Origin: Cycas panzhihuaensis
Lineage: Eukaryota > Cycadophyta
DNA: 64,000 nucleotides
Reading direction: 5' to 3'
NCBI GenBank assembly: GCA_023213395.1
Contig: CM041465.1
Location: forward strand, 134,795,741-134,859,740
A model generated the notes under the pieces. That model saw nothing but the letters and a program-made list of their open reading frames with translations, was not told the DNA's origin and searched no databases. This document shows positions 41,271-52,189 of the stretch, piece after piece. Both the position numbers and the translations under genes were made by a program. Each line of letters opens with the position of its first letter. Position 1 is the stretch's first letter.

Positions 41271-43005
41271 AAGAGGAGACTAGCTCCCTCTGTTCTACTG
41301 TTTTTTGCAGCTGCTCAAGGAGTTCTTTGAAGAAAGCAACAAACCCTTGGTGACGACCTTCGCACTCCGAAGGCGATCCAAGGTTTGTTTGAAGGTTTTT
41401 TTGCAGGATCAAGCATTTAGGAGCTTTTTTTTAAAGGCTGGAGCTGGGTTATGTTCAGTTTTTTTGGAAAATATTCTTCCATTAACTCTCTTTTCAACCC
41501 AGATTTGTCAAAATAAAATAAAAGAAGAGTCCTGTAGTACGTGGATCCGATTTCTTTCATTTCTAACTCACCTGTACTCAGCTGTCCAGCAGCCCTTTGT
41601 GGGCCCCACAGTCCTCTGTTCTCAGCCCAGCAACACTTTGTGGGCCCCACAGTCCTCTGTTCTCAGCCCAGCAGCACTTTGTGGGCCCGACGATCCATGT
41701 CCGGACCAGCCCTTTGTGGGCCCCACGATCCTGTCCACAACCCATGACACTTTAGGGCCCCACGGTCCGTGTCCAACCCAACAACCCTTTGTGGGCCCCA
41801 CGATCCATCCGGTCCCAGGCCTGACTTTGTAGGCCCCACATTGTCCGCTGTCCGGCCCTTTAGCCCCCCACGGTGTTGTCCACAACCCAGCAACACTTTG
41901 TGGGGCCCACAGTCCATTGTGGGCCCCATAGTGCCCCATAGTCAGTCCTTAGTGTGCAAATTGCAAAAAAATTTCAAATTTTAGCCTATGTTTTGGCTCT
42001 TAAAAGTTTTAACACGTAGTTATTGTTTGAACAAGTGTTAATTAAGTGATTTTAAGTGTTTTTTTTTCAAAAAATGATACTCATCACTAAATTTTAAAAC
42101 ACTTTTAAGGCACCTTGCATGGTGACCTATTGCCCTTAGTCTCAAAGAGGGCTCAAATACTTAATAAAAATCACTTTTTTTATCGTTGGGACTAATTTAA
42201 AGTCCCAACACTTGGTGCTTGATGTCATTTTTCATGCAAGTGGCTCTCTTACCCTCATTTGTTCAACATTAAAAGGAACCCACTTGTATCTTCATCACAA
42301 GTTTTGCATTACTTCTTTCAAAGACTTAAGCTTTTTTTCAAAAAAAGTACTTTGCAAAACTTATTGTAATCAAGCATTTGGTTTCTTACTTGGATCAACA
42401 TAGCACTACATTTTAATTAAAGTGCTCATTGTAAAAAACACTACAAGTGTTCATATTCATGTACTTACATTGCTTCCTCTTGAAGCCACTCTTATTGTAA
42501 AGCTTAAATCAAAGCATTTTCATAAGTACATTTTCCAAGCAAAGAGAAACCTAAGTTCACTTTAAAATTTGCTAAAAAGTGACTTAAAATCTGTTGGAGA
42601 GGCTCAAAAAAGGTTCAAACCTTGCCTCTAAATTAACCTTAAGCTTGGTGCATTCCCTAGGGGACCAACCGAATGCAGTCGGTGCCACGACAATTAAGGT
42701 TGCTTGAGGAAAGGAGGTTCGAAAAGGGTGTTATTGGGGCATGAATCCTGGAAAGCATGGTACGTCCATGCAGATCAACCCTACCTGCCTTGTCCTAGAT
42801 TTAACTTGGCCAACATTTGGATCTTCTCTATAAGATCAAGTTGGACCAACTCCATAGCCTAGTCCTCCACCCCTCATCATTCCATTCGGTTGTTGGATCT
42901 TCTAGTAAGATCGGGAATTTGGTTTTGTTAGAAGGTGGAACTTAAGCGACGAAAGCTTTGAGTTTCCAAGTTATCTGCTAGCTTCAAGTGTTTATAAACT
43001 GAAAC
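41271..43005 (+). other. E9 5' leader
   Basis: No protein gene. After about 150 conserved bases comes the variable cassette (about 41430-41945), then the AT-rich block (from about 41950) and the conserved block near 42600-42790 shared with E5, E4 and E6. The AT-rich block is over 90% like E5 by eye while the cassette is different. Confidence 0.75.
41578..41935 (+). repeat. Tandem array around GTGGGCCCCAC in the E9 leader
   Basis: About nine degenerate units of 35-45 bp, each with CTTTGTGGGCCCCAC or a one-base variant (41599, 41640, 41681, 41716, 41754, 41791, 41829, 41900, 41919). The first two units are nearly identical over 41 bases. GGGCCCCAC/GTGGGCCC matches the published class I TCP transcription-factor site (GGNCCCAC); a role as enhancer is inference. 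Confidence 0.85.
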
Positions 43006-43980
43006 ATGGCTGCCATAAACATGCTAAATGCATGCACTATTGATTAACGAGGACAAGATAATTATCAAGAATGGAAGAGACTCACCGAACTTGCTAATCA
43101 TGAGCAATTTTGGAGTTATGTTTACGGGAGATTACCTCGACCAAAGACCGATTACCAATGGGAATATTCGTGTCTGATGATGCTTTGCTTGCTGCTTGGG
43201 AAGCCAAAGATGAAATTGCTTTGGCATTCCTTCACATGATTGTTGATGTACATGTAGATCAGAATATTGCTGGTGCTAACACTTCTAAGGAAGCTTGGGA
43301 CACCTCGTCCTCATTGTATGAAAGGTGAGATCAAGCTCGCATTTTAATGGTTAAAGCAAAATTGTATTCTATTAAGTTTAACAAGCCCATGTCAGCTTTT
43401 CTTTCCTCCATCAAGGAGGTATGTAATGAACTGAATACACTTGGAAGTCCAGCAACGAGGGATGAATTGATCACATCCATCACCAAAGCCTTACCGAAAG
43501 ACTACAATGGCTTTATTTCATCTACTACAAGAGATGGTTCCCTCAAAACTATGACATTCAACGAATTTGAAAGTCTACTACTTCAAGAAGAATAAATCTA
43601 CACTAAAGATAATGAGGAGGTACCATCTACATCAGGTGCATTTACGGCCAATTCAAAGGCCAAACAACAACCCAAACCTGCACTTTCAAAGCAGTTTGGG
43701 AACATGAACATTGGGTCTTCAAGGACCAATGTTATATGTCATTATTGTGGCAAACCTGGCCACATCGCACCTGAGTGTCGGAAAAAGCAAGCAGATCTAC
43801 GCCAACAACAGCAGCAGCCACGCCAACAATGCCAACAACAACAACAGCCACGTCGAAGTATGCGGCGGTTTCAACAAAGAACAACAACGAAGAAAGAACC
43901 CCTCGACCAAATCGAGGTGCCTATCGAGGAGGTCAAAGAGGAAGGGGGCTTGAGGTGGCAATCAACGCCACTCTAATCAG
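43006..43980 (+). pseudogene. E9 gag (UBN2 type) with zinc knuckle
   Basis: The start is ATG at 43006 (MAAINMLNACTI), with a missing base and stop soon after. The segment 43110-43595 has AKDEIALAFLHMIVDVHVD, MVKAKLYSIKFNKPMSAFLSS and TRDGSLKTMTFNEFE, ending in a TAA where relatives have CAA. The segment 43704-43976 has an intact knuckle CHYCGKPGHIAPEC and a Gln-rich tail. A TGA at 43327 replaces an Arg or similar codon after YER. Confidence 0.87.
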
Positions 43981-45590
43981 TTTGCAGATGAAGACAAACT
44001 GTTTTGTGCATATCAGACATCCAAGGTTGATGAAACTTGGATTATTGATTCAGGAGCTTCACAACACATGACTGGAAGTGAAGAGCTCCTCACCAACATC
44101 AAGGAAGGCAAAGGTCAATCAGTGACCTTTGGGAATAATCAATCTACCAAAATTTCTGGAGTAGGCACAATAACTCCATTTTTTCTTCATCAAATCCTTC
44201 CTCCACATTTCCCGATGGCAATGCCTATTTAATACCTTCAATGGACAAAAATTTACTATTTGTTAGCCAGTTGGACAAGCAACAGATGAGTATATTGTTC
44301 CAAAACGGGAAATGTATAATTAGTGACAAAGAAGACCAAGTAGTAGCTGTTGGCTATGAGGATCAAGGCCTCTACAAGATGGATGCAAATAATATAACAC
44401 TTGATTCTGCTTACTCTGGTTCCATTGTCACTCTTTACTTGTCCAAGATGCAACTTTGGCATCAACGTCTAGGCCATTTGAGCTTATTAGACAATTTGAG
44501 GCAGATGATCAACAAGAACATGGTACAAGGGCTTCCTAAGATTTATGGAACGAAATGTCTTTGCGAAACGTGCATTATGGGAACTCAAAGACGCTTGCCT
44601 TTCCCTAAAGGCAAAGCGTGGCGTGCATCACATCCTCTGCAGCTAGTACATTCGGATTTGTGTGGACCTATGTCCACATCATCTTTTGGAGGAGCTTTGT
44701 ATTATATCTCCTTCATTGATGATTTTTTTCACAAAGTTTGGGTTTACTTCATCAAACACAAATCTAAAGCATTTTCCAAGTTCAAAGAATTCAAACTTGA
44801 AGTGGAAAATGAGTCTGGCCATTCAATCAAAACATTCAGGATAGACAATGGAGGTGAATTTACATCAAATGAATTCACCCAATACTACAAGGATAACGGC
44901 ATTCGGAGACAACTGACGATACCTCACACTCCTCAACAAAATGGAGTCTCCGAACGGATGAACAGAACTTTGGCCAATAAAGCCAAAGCTATGATGCATG
45001 CACAAGGACTCACTCGAGCTTCTTGGCGAGAAGCATTTCACCGCAATGCCTATGTGGCCAATCGCAGTCCAACCACAACAGTCACCAACATGACACCCGA
45101 GGAGGCATGGTCGGGCAAAAGCCTCTTGTCGACCATTTGAGGACTTTTAGGTGCACGCTTATATGCACATTCTCGATCAGCAAAGGAAGAAATTAGACAA
45201 GCATAGTCTAAAATGCATCTTTGTAGGTTATGCCATTCACAACAAAGCGTACAAGTTGTATGATCCTATAGGGAAGAAAATGCATCTCTCAAGAGATGTC
45301 ATCTTTGCTGAAGAAGATCACCAGGAGGTGCAAACAGCATCCATGCATCCTCCCATTGACAAAGGCAAGAAGATTGTTGAGGCCTTCCTTCCCTCTCAAT
45401 CCTCTACACCATGTTCATCATCTGCACCAGCTGGATCGTCAACTTCAACTGAATTTGCTCCACTTGATCCAAGCACATCTTCTGTTGACCAACCACTTAC
45501 ACCAGAAGATCTTGAGGTTCAAGTAACTTCAATTCAAAAGTTACCCAAATGGTACACACAAACATTTCAAGGCGGTCACATCATTGAAGG
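43981..45590 (+). pseudogene. E9 protease and integrase, best-preserved integrase of the lineage
   Basis: IDSGASQHMTG near 44047 is an intact protease site. The 299-codon ORF 44241-45140 has MDKNLLFVSQLDKQQM, then a complete HHCC zinc site (LWHQRLGHLS ... CLCETCIMGTQ). The core has VHSDLCGPMSTSSFGG, RIDNGGEFTSNEF and NGVSERMNRTLANK: all three catalytic residues are present. A frame break near 45141 precedes the linker (45151-45590; CIFVGYAIHNKAYKLYD). Confidence 0.88.
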
Positions 45591-47100
45591 AAAACGTCCA
45601 TCTAAATATCGGCAGCAAACCAATTATGCACTTATGGCTGAAGTGCTTTGTGTTGATGAGCCTTCCACTTTTGAGGAGGCTTCTAAAAATGAAAATTGGA
45701 AGGCTGCCATGGATGAAGAAATCCATTCTATTGAAAAGAATGGTACTTGGAATTTGGTTGAATTGCCTAAACACAAACAGGCAATCAGTTGCAAATGGGT
45801 CTACAAGACCAAATTCCATTCTGATGGTTCACTTAAAAGGTAGAAAGCACGCCTTGTCGCAAAATGTTTTAAACAAAAAGAAGGCATAGATTATGAAGAA
45901 ACTTTTGCACCAGTGGCAAACATGAATACCATCAAACTTCTCTTGGCCTTAGTTGCTCAATGCAAATGGCTTGTTTATCAGATGGACGTGAAGAGCGCCT
46001 TTCTTAATGGCGATCTTCAGGAGGAGGTGTATTTGGAGCAACCTCCTGGATACAAAGTGCAAGGCAAGGAGCATCTTGTATATCGCCTAAAAGAGGCGTT
46101 ATATGGCTTGAAGCAAGCTCCAAGGGCATGGTACTCAAAGATCGATGACTACTTCTTGAGACATGGGTTTCATCGATCTACTTGATCCTAATCAGTATAT
46201 AAAAATGGAAAAAACCATGTAATTTTTGTTGCCTTGTATGTAGATGACTTAGTGATCACTGGTAGTGACACTAAGATGATTCATATTCTCCAAGATGATT
46301 TGAAGAGAAGTTTTGAGATGACAGATCTTGGACTTCTCCATTATTTTTTAGGCTTTGAGATATGGCAACAGCCATGCTATATCTTCATCTCCCAAGCGAA
46401 GTATTCTTGGGACATTTTGCAGCGGTTCAGGATGCATGACTGCAAAACTGCGCCTACACCTATGGAGAATGGATCTAAGCTTACTCTCAATGAGGAAGTC
46501 GCAGCGCCAGATCCCACACTTTCTGCGTGATTGATTGGGAGTCTCATTTATCTCACCAACACTCGGCCAGATATTTCATTTGCTGTTGGGATTTGTTCAC
46601 ATTACATGTCTCAACCCAATCAGATACACTGGAATGTAGCCAAACGCATACTTAAGTACATCAAAGGCACATTACAGCATGGCCTTGAGTATGCACATAA
46701 TGAGAACTTCACTCTGGAAGGGTTCTCGATTCGATTAGGCGGAGTTGCCAAGATAGCGGAGATCAACCTCGGGATCTTGTTTTCCCTTGGTTCAACAGTT
46801 GTTTCGTGGAGTTGCAAGAAGCAATCCAATGTTACCTTGTCCTCCACCGAAGAAGAGTACAAAGCTGCTGTCAATGCAGCTTGTGAGGCTATCTGGCTAG
46901 GACGGATTCTTGGGGAACTTGGACTTGAGCAGGGTCACCCCACCAGGATACATTGCGACAATCAAAGTGTGCTCAAGTTAGCTAAGAATCCAGTCTTTCA
47001 TGCGCGGACAAAACACATCGAGGTTCACCATCACTTCATTAGAGAACATGTTCAGAATGGTGAGATCAACCTCTAGTCTGAGACCTCTGAGGAGCGGAAC
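45591..47100 (+). pseudogene. E9 RT and RNase H, broken by stops
   Basis: The RT start runs to a TAG at 45841-45843 (Gln codon in relatives). The segment 45913-46185 has [20 protein letters not shown] and [13 protein letters not shown]. The segment 46234-46530 begins [14 protein letters not shown] with intact YVDD. RNase H spans 46531-47076 (SFAVGICSHYMSQPN, SCKKQSNVTLSSTEEEYKAAVNAACEA, HIEVHHHFIREHVQ) with a frame break near 46730-46770. PPT AAGGGGGGG at 47186-47194. Confidence 0.88.
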
Positions 47101-47194
47101 AGACATCTTTACCAAACCTCTTGGTAGAGAAAAGTTTGTAAAATTCAGAGATGGTCTTGGTGTCTGGCTTAACATTGTAAACAATAAGGGGGGG

Positions 47195-47747
47195 TGTTAA
47201 ACCTTATGTTTAAATGTTAAGTTAATGAACTTTTATTTTTTATGTAATATATGCACTTTTTAGTTTAGGGGTGACTTATCACTTAAGTGATAAAATGCAC
47301 ACCCACATTCTTTCTAGTGACACAACGTTGTCACTAAAGGGTCAAATGGACCCTCATGCACTTTTGCTCACATAAGAGCCCAAAAGGACACATGTCCAAC
47401 ATGCAAGGCATGTATCTTGGATGTTTGACACTTGTTAAACATCCAAGGCCTTAGGTCTCTCATTTCACTCTATATAATGAGACCTTTCCTCATTGTCTCA
47501 CACAAGAGTTGGAGCTGTATTGTTATGCTATCAGTTTGCTAATCAAATTGTTTCTTCATGGGAGGTTGGACCAATTCCAACTCCACATATTGGGTATCAT
47601 TTCTCTTGCTCCTTCATTCAAGTTTTGTCTCTTTGCTTTCTCTTTGCCTTGAGTTTATTATACTTGTTTATATTTCTGCAACTAGAACTAGAGTGATGCT
47701 AGTTTCTAGATCTAGGGACTGTTGAGGCCATCTAGCCTCTTTTCACA
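47195..47747 (+). repeat. 3' LTR of E9 (553 bp)
   Basis: Partner of 40705-41256. It is followed by AAAAAT, after which the AT-rich leader of E6 resumes on the minus strand. Confidence 0.95.
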
Positions 47748-47753
47748 AAAAAT

Positions 47754-48958
47754 CACTTCTTTCAATGCCTTTTAACACTTGTAAACATGAAATAAGTGTT
47801 AAATAAAGCTTAAAATGCCAAAAACCAAAGGCTGAAATTCTTTTTTTTTTGCAACTTTGAGCAACAAGAACACCACGCAGGGAGCCTTGATGAAGACTTT
47901 AATCAAGTAATTTTATTGTCCAAAGATAAGTGAATGATTTAGCATTAATAATTTAATGAGATCACCAAGTACAATGAAGATTTTTTAACTCCAAAAAGTG
48001 AAAAAAGGTTGATTTTTTCCTTAAGAGAATTAAGCCAAATAAGTCTTGAATGACAAAAGAAAGGCTTAAAAAGAGGAAAAATACCACCTTTTAATGAGAA
48101 AAATCACTAAAAGAACCTTAATTAAGTCTTTTTGACTAAATGTGAAGTCACTGTGGTCAGAAATTGAAAAAATCACTAAAGATGGCTTAAAAATGTGATT
48201 TAAAGTGACTTAGTACGAAACTTAGGAAAAATAAACTTTATCAAAAGGGGAATATTCTAAGGAATATTCTTAAAAAGATAAGATAAAGTTTATTTTACTA
48301 AGTGCAACCTCCAAATATTTGAAAAATCAAATTTTAGACGACGACGTGACTCGGGCAGCTTCCATGATCATGCAGGTGGTCTAAACTTCAGGCAGACTTC
48401 ACGGATCAATTTGGAAATCTAGGAGCAAGGGCATCCTAACAATACACAACTGCTTGCAAAGTTTCAAAGTGTTTGATCCACTGTGCAATGAGTACCATGC
48501 ACGTGAAGTTTGAGTGAGGCACATGGACTCTGGATAGTCAAGGAACTTGTGCAGCTGTCGTAGGACTTTGAGGGGTGACTTCTTGTCACTGTTAGCACTC
48601 TGTGGGACCCGCAGGGAGGAAAGGCACCCTCTCAGAGATTGTAGCACTCAATATTAGGTTTTCCTAGTGATTTGGAGCTTTTTCTGGGGTTTGTGAAGGG
48701 TGCCCAGCAGAGTGACGTCACTCAGTAATTTTTAGAGGCTAAGAGCCTACTGAGTATGTTTACAAAGCTTGCAACAAGGGTCAGACAGGGGGCAGCAAGA
48801 GGAAACTTGTGATTTTGTTCAAAGAATTTACTTTATCAGTAAAAAATGACCCAAAAACAGTGAAAAACTAGTGTAGCCTGAGTGCAGTGACTGAAATCTG
48901 ATTTTTAGTCAAAAAGAACAAATAAAAATCCTGTAATCTGCCTTGTATTACAGAAGAT

Positions 48959-49009
<51 letters not shown>

Positions 49010-49278
49010 ATAAAGAAAAAATGATTTTAAAAAAATCACTGTTTTGAAGAAATAGTGAGTGCTGCACCCCAGATAAGGTCTGAAAAAATTCAAATCTCAG
49101 AAATATGCCTCCTTCAACCTTCAACATTGCTCGAAGAAACTTGATCTGCAATTGTAGGTCTAAAACATGCCTTGGATCGCCTTTGGAGAGTGAAGGTCAT
49201 CACCAAGGAGTAGTAAAACCTATTTTGAATCTCCCTTAAGCAAGACAAAATCAGAACAGAGGGAACTAGTCTCCTCTA
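47754..49278 (-). other. E6 leader, outer part
   Basis: No gene. AT-rich to about 48330, then a GC-richer cassette unique to E6 (about 48330-49060), then a block near 49100-49280 similar to the first 150 leader bases of E5 and E9 on the opposite strand (GGAACTAGTCTCCTCTAGC). Contains the AT microsatellite. Confidence 0.65.
48961..49006. repeat. (AT)n microsatellite, about 23 units
   Basis: Uninterrupted alternating AT over about 46 bases in the E6 leader cassette. No other uninterrupted run of this length is seen in the window. The ORF with poly-Tyr/Ile over it is an artefact. Confidence 0.95.
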
Positions 49279-49835
49279 GCTCTGATACCAAATGTTGAAA
49301 TGGCCAAAAGGCCTTTGAATCCCAAGATCTAGGAGATATATTCACTCTAGTTCTAGAAAGCAAATAATCTAGACTAACAATGAAAGTATGATATTAAACA
49401 TAAGCAAGATCAAAGCATAAAAAGAAAGAGCAAAATGATACCAAATGTGAGAAGTTGGAATTGGTCCAACCTCCAAATGAATAACAATTTTATTAGCAAA
49501 CTGGTAGCATAACAATACAACTCCAATTTTATATGAGAACAATGAGAAGAAGTCTCAATATAGAGTGACAGGAGAGACCTAAGGCATTGGATGTTTGACA
49601 AGTGTCAAACATCTAAGGTACATGCCTTGCATGTAGGACGTGTCCTTTTGGGCTCTCAAGTGAGCAAAAGTGCATGGGGGTCTATTTGACCCTCAAGTGA
49701 CAATGTTGTGTCACTAGGAAAGAATGGGGGTGTACACTGTCACTTAAGTGATAAGTCACTCCTAAAGTACAAAAGTACAAATAATACATGAAAAATAAAG
49801 TACATAATCTTAACATGTAAACATAAGGTTTAATA
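49279..49835 (-). repeat. PBS and 5' LTR of E6
   Basis: The PBS complement GCTCTGATACCA is at 49279-49290, then two bases, then the LTR 49293-49835 (543 bp) beginning TGTTGAAATGG and ending GGTTTAATA (final CA mutated to TA). The GGGGT duplication follows at 49836. Confidence 0.92.
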
Positions 49836-49840
49836 GGGGT

Positions 49841-50480
49841 CACTCTAATTCAACTTGAGGGACCTGTGCAGGGTCTAGAACATCTCCAGTTGAGAATAGG
49901 AACACAGATCACTACTGTAGGAAGATTCAATGAGCTCTAGCTGGGGTTTGAAGGCTTTAAAGTGACTGAGACTGCTTCAAATGCTGCAAAGAGCCACAGG
50001 GACCATAACATTGATGGCTAGGAGGGCTGCAAACTCCAGATTTAGTGTGTTTACCACTACAGAGAGTAGTTTTTAGATTGAACACCTGCAGAGAGGGTTA
50101 GTCTAGCAGAACAATGGTCTTAGTTTGCAGATCTGAGACTTGATAAGTATTTTAGGCCTAGAAACCAGTAGATTTGAGCTTAAGCTAACTTCTATTTGCA
50201 GATCTGAAGTAAAATATTTGAAAAATAAACTCTTTTACAAGAGAAAAACCTGCTCTAATGCAACAATTAGTGATGCACTTAAGAAACTGTGTTAAGGAAA
50301 AATTTTAGAACATAGAAAGGACATATTCCAGCGTACAAATGACTTCAGAAAATTAAAAAACCTGCAGAAAATGCTTCAAATAGGCCTTAGATCGCCTTCA
50401 GAGTGCGAAGGTTGTCACCAAGGGTTTGAAAAACCTCACTAGATCAAGGGAAAAACAAAGCAGAAAGATTCCTTTTCGCT
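49841..50480 (-). other. E4 leader, outer part
   Basis: No gene seen. This is the remainder of the E4 variable cassette beyond the E6 insertion, followed near 50380-50470 by the conserved first leader block (GCCTTCAGAGTGCGAAGG). It is not similar by eye to the cassettes of the other copies. Confidence 0.6.
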
Positions 50481-51042
50481 GCTTTGATACCAAATGTTAA
50501 GAAAGGGCATTTAGCCTATAAGACTTAGGATCTAAAAAGGAGAAACAATCTGCTCATGAAGTGAGATGATTAGCATCTAATAGAGGACATATTGAAATGA
50601 GCAATATAAGAAAGCATAAGCTTAAACAAGCATAAGCACAACAATAGCAATATGGAGGAAATGGAATTGGTTCAATCTCCAAATATGAATGATAGCTTGA
50701 TTAATAAACTGGCAGCATAATCGTGTTACTCATACTCCACATGAAATACATGAGAATTGGTCTCAATATATAGAGTTGGAGGAGAGACCTAAGGGGCTTG
50801 ATGTTTGACAAGTGTCAAACATCCAAGCTACACCTTTTGCATGTAGGACAAGTGTCCTTTGGGCTCTCTTTGTGAGCAAAAGTGCATAAGGGTCACTTTG
50901 ACCCTTAAGTTACAATGTTATGTCACTAGAAAGAATGTGGGTGTGCACTTTATTACTTAAGTGAAAAGTCACCCTTACATAAAGTACAAATAATGAAACA
51001 TTATAAAGCACATTGCTTAACATGTAAATATAAGGTTTAACG
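50481..51042 (-). repeat. PBS and 5' LTR of E4
   Basis: GCTTTGATACCA at 50481-50492 is a PBS with one change, then two bases, then the LTR 50495-51042 (548 bp). It begins TGTTAAGAAAGGG and ends GGTTTAACG (final A mutated). It keeps the TGTTTGACA-AG-TGTCAAACA hairpin near 50808. GATAT follows at 51043. Confidence 0.9.
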
Positions 51043-51047
51043 GATAT

Positions 51048-51347
51048 CAAAGTTGGAAATGTCTGCTATATTTGTTTGAATTTACTTTGCTGCTTGTCTT
51101 CTCTGAATTTATTTATCGCGCAGAATGTCATTTCCTTCATCTGATAGAACTGTTAGCTGCTTAATTTGCTCTTGTAGCACAATCCAAAATGGAAGGGCGC
51201 ATAGCTACCATTGTTGTTACCATGCATAAAAATTAAATGCAACCGGAAATATGCCTACATAATATACTTGGAAAATCCTACATTTGTTAATGCTTTTTTA
51301 CGAGGATCATTTGAGTGCATGACTACCCATTCTACATGGATTCTGGC
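51048..51347 (-). other. Right flank of the E4 insertion, no gene recognised
   Basis: This sequence was contiguous with 11339 before E4 inserted. The minus strand could be an upstream extension of the decayed ORF at 9898-11290, but several stops prevent a firm reading. No LTR termini are seen before 51348. Confidence 0.4.
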
Positions 51348-51958
51348 TGTTAAGGGTAATGTTTTATCTAGGGTTTATAACACTTCTCTGTTGTACTATT
51401 ATGAGGGTTATGTGTCATTCACCCTTTCTCTTGTGACAAGTGGCACACATGCATTAAGCCTTGTATAAGACTCATGTACATTATATCGTATTTATAAAGG
51501 GTTCTCCCTCGTTAATGATAATCAATCTATTAAGAGTTTTATATGGTATCAGAGTAGGGTTAATTGCTTGCTTGAATGCAAACCTAGAAAAGATTTTGGA
51601 AGAGTCTTCTGGTAGTTTTTCTAAGATAAACTAAAGGACGTTGAGTCTAATAGGGTTTCACTTTGAAGGGGATCAAAGGAGATTGCTAATAAACAAATTG
51701 TCAAGCAAACGAGATTTGTGCAAGATATAGATGAAGTATGGACAAAGCAGACAAAGTACAGATTGCATGGACATGATTTTTCAAAGTGCTCAGAATTGGT
51801 TGAAAATTTACCAACAAGTTCATTATAGCAAGCCCATCAACTTTCTCTAAAGGGTTGATCAAAGATAAGCAGTTTTTCGAGTAGTTTTGACCCATTTCCA
51901 GTGGGCACAGTTTGAAATTTCTATTGTAGATTTTTCTGTTCCACTTTGAATCTCCTAT
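51348..51958 (+). mobile_element. E10: LTR and leader fragment of a copia element
   Basis: The LTR at 51348-51543 (196 bp) begins TGTTAAGGGTAATG and ends AGTTTTATA (terminal CA changed). TGGTATCAGAGT at 51544-51555 abuts it as PBS. It resembles the E2 LTR read on the other strand, including a TATA-like ATTTATAAAG and the CTCGTTAATGAT tail. About 0.4 kb of leader follows and is then cut by E11. No gag is present. Confidence 0.75.
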
Positions 51959-52176
51959 TGAAATAGACAAGAAACAAAATGTAAATGCTTAGTTGAGCAT
52001 GCTTTCATTAGGAGACTTAGTCTCTAGAAATATACATCTAGGTTATGATCGTTACAACTTGTTTTGTAACTGACTTTTCTTGAGGTGACATGTCACAATA
52101 TCTAGTTTCAGTTACTAAATGAGGGTGTGCAACATTACCCTTTCTTTTACTTAGGATAAAACATTATATCTTAACA
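51959..52176 (-). repeat. 3' LTR of E11 (about 218 bp, left boundary uncertain)
   Basis: The right end ATATCTTAACA at 52176, followed by CCCTCTCTAAA (purine-rich on the minus strand), is clear. The left end is proposed at TGAAATAGAC (51959) from TG...CA form and the roughly 200-bp length of relatives. It contains AGGAGACTTAGTCTCT, an inverted repeat at the place where E2 has AGGG...CCCT. Confidence 0.55.
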
Positions 52177-52189
52177 CCCTCTCTAAATG

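Larger units (their letters stand above)
40705..47747 (+). mobile_element. E9: complete-length Ty1/copia element in E6
   Basis: A 7043-bp unit with LTRs 40705-41256 and 47195-47747 that differ at about 12 positions plus two small gaps (about 2.2%). The flanks are AAAAAT on each side, read as a 5- or 6-base duplication in an A-rich target. It lies in opposite orientation to E6, in the AT-rich leader. It has the complete primer site, an intact protease active site, an intact integrase DDE and an intact RT YVDD, but several stops. Confidence 0.94.
24642..49835 (-). mobile_element. E6: Ty1/copia element in E4, split by E7 and E9
   Basis: The 3' LTR is at 24642-25190 and the 5' LTR at 49293-49835. 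GGGGT flanks both ends (24637-24641 and 49836-49840). With E7, E9 and their duplications removed it is about 7.8 kb, consistent with E5, E9 and E12. Its LTRs differ at about 29 positions plus three 2-base gaps (about 5%). It lies in the variable leader cassette of E4, in the same orientation. Confidence 0.93.
11345..51042 (-). mobile_element. E4: Ty1/copia element split by E5 and E6
   Basis: Its 3' LTR is at 11345-11873 and its 5' LTR at 50495-51042. Between them, ignoring E5 and E6, RNase H, RT, integrase, protease, gag and leader follow in copia order on the minus strand. Flanks are GATAC (11340-11344) and GATAT (51043-51047), a target duplication with one change. The LTRs differ at roughly 10% of positions by hand alignment, the oldest of this lineage here. 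Without the inserts the element would be about 7.3 kb. Confidence 0.9.

Noticed and set aside
41417-41939. Minus-strand ORFs rich in GPTK, GPQ and W repeats, and plus-strand GP-rich ORFs
   Set aside because: They are translations of the GTGGGCCCCAC tandem array in the E9 leader and appear in several frames at once.
51211-51468. 85-codon plus-strand ORF
   Set aside because: It crosses the start of the E10 LTR and has no domain.
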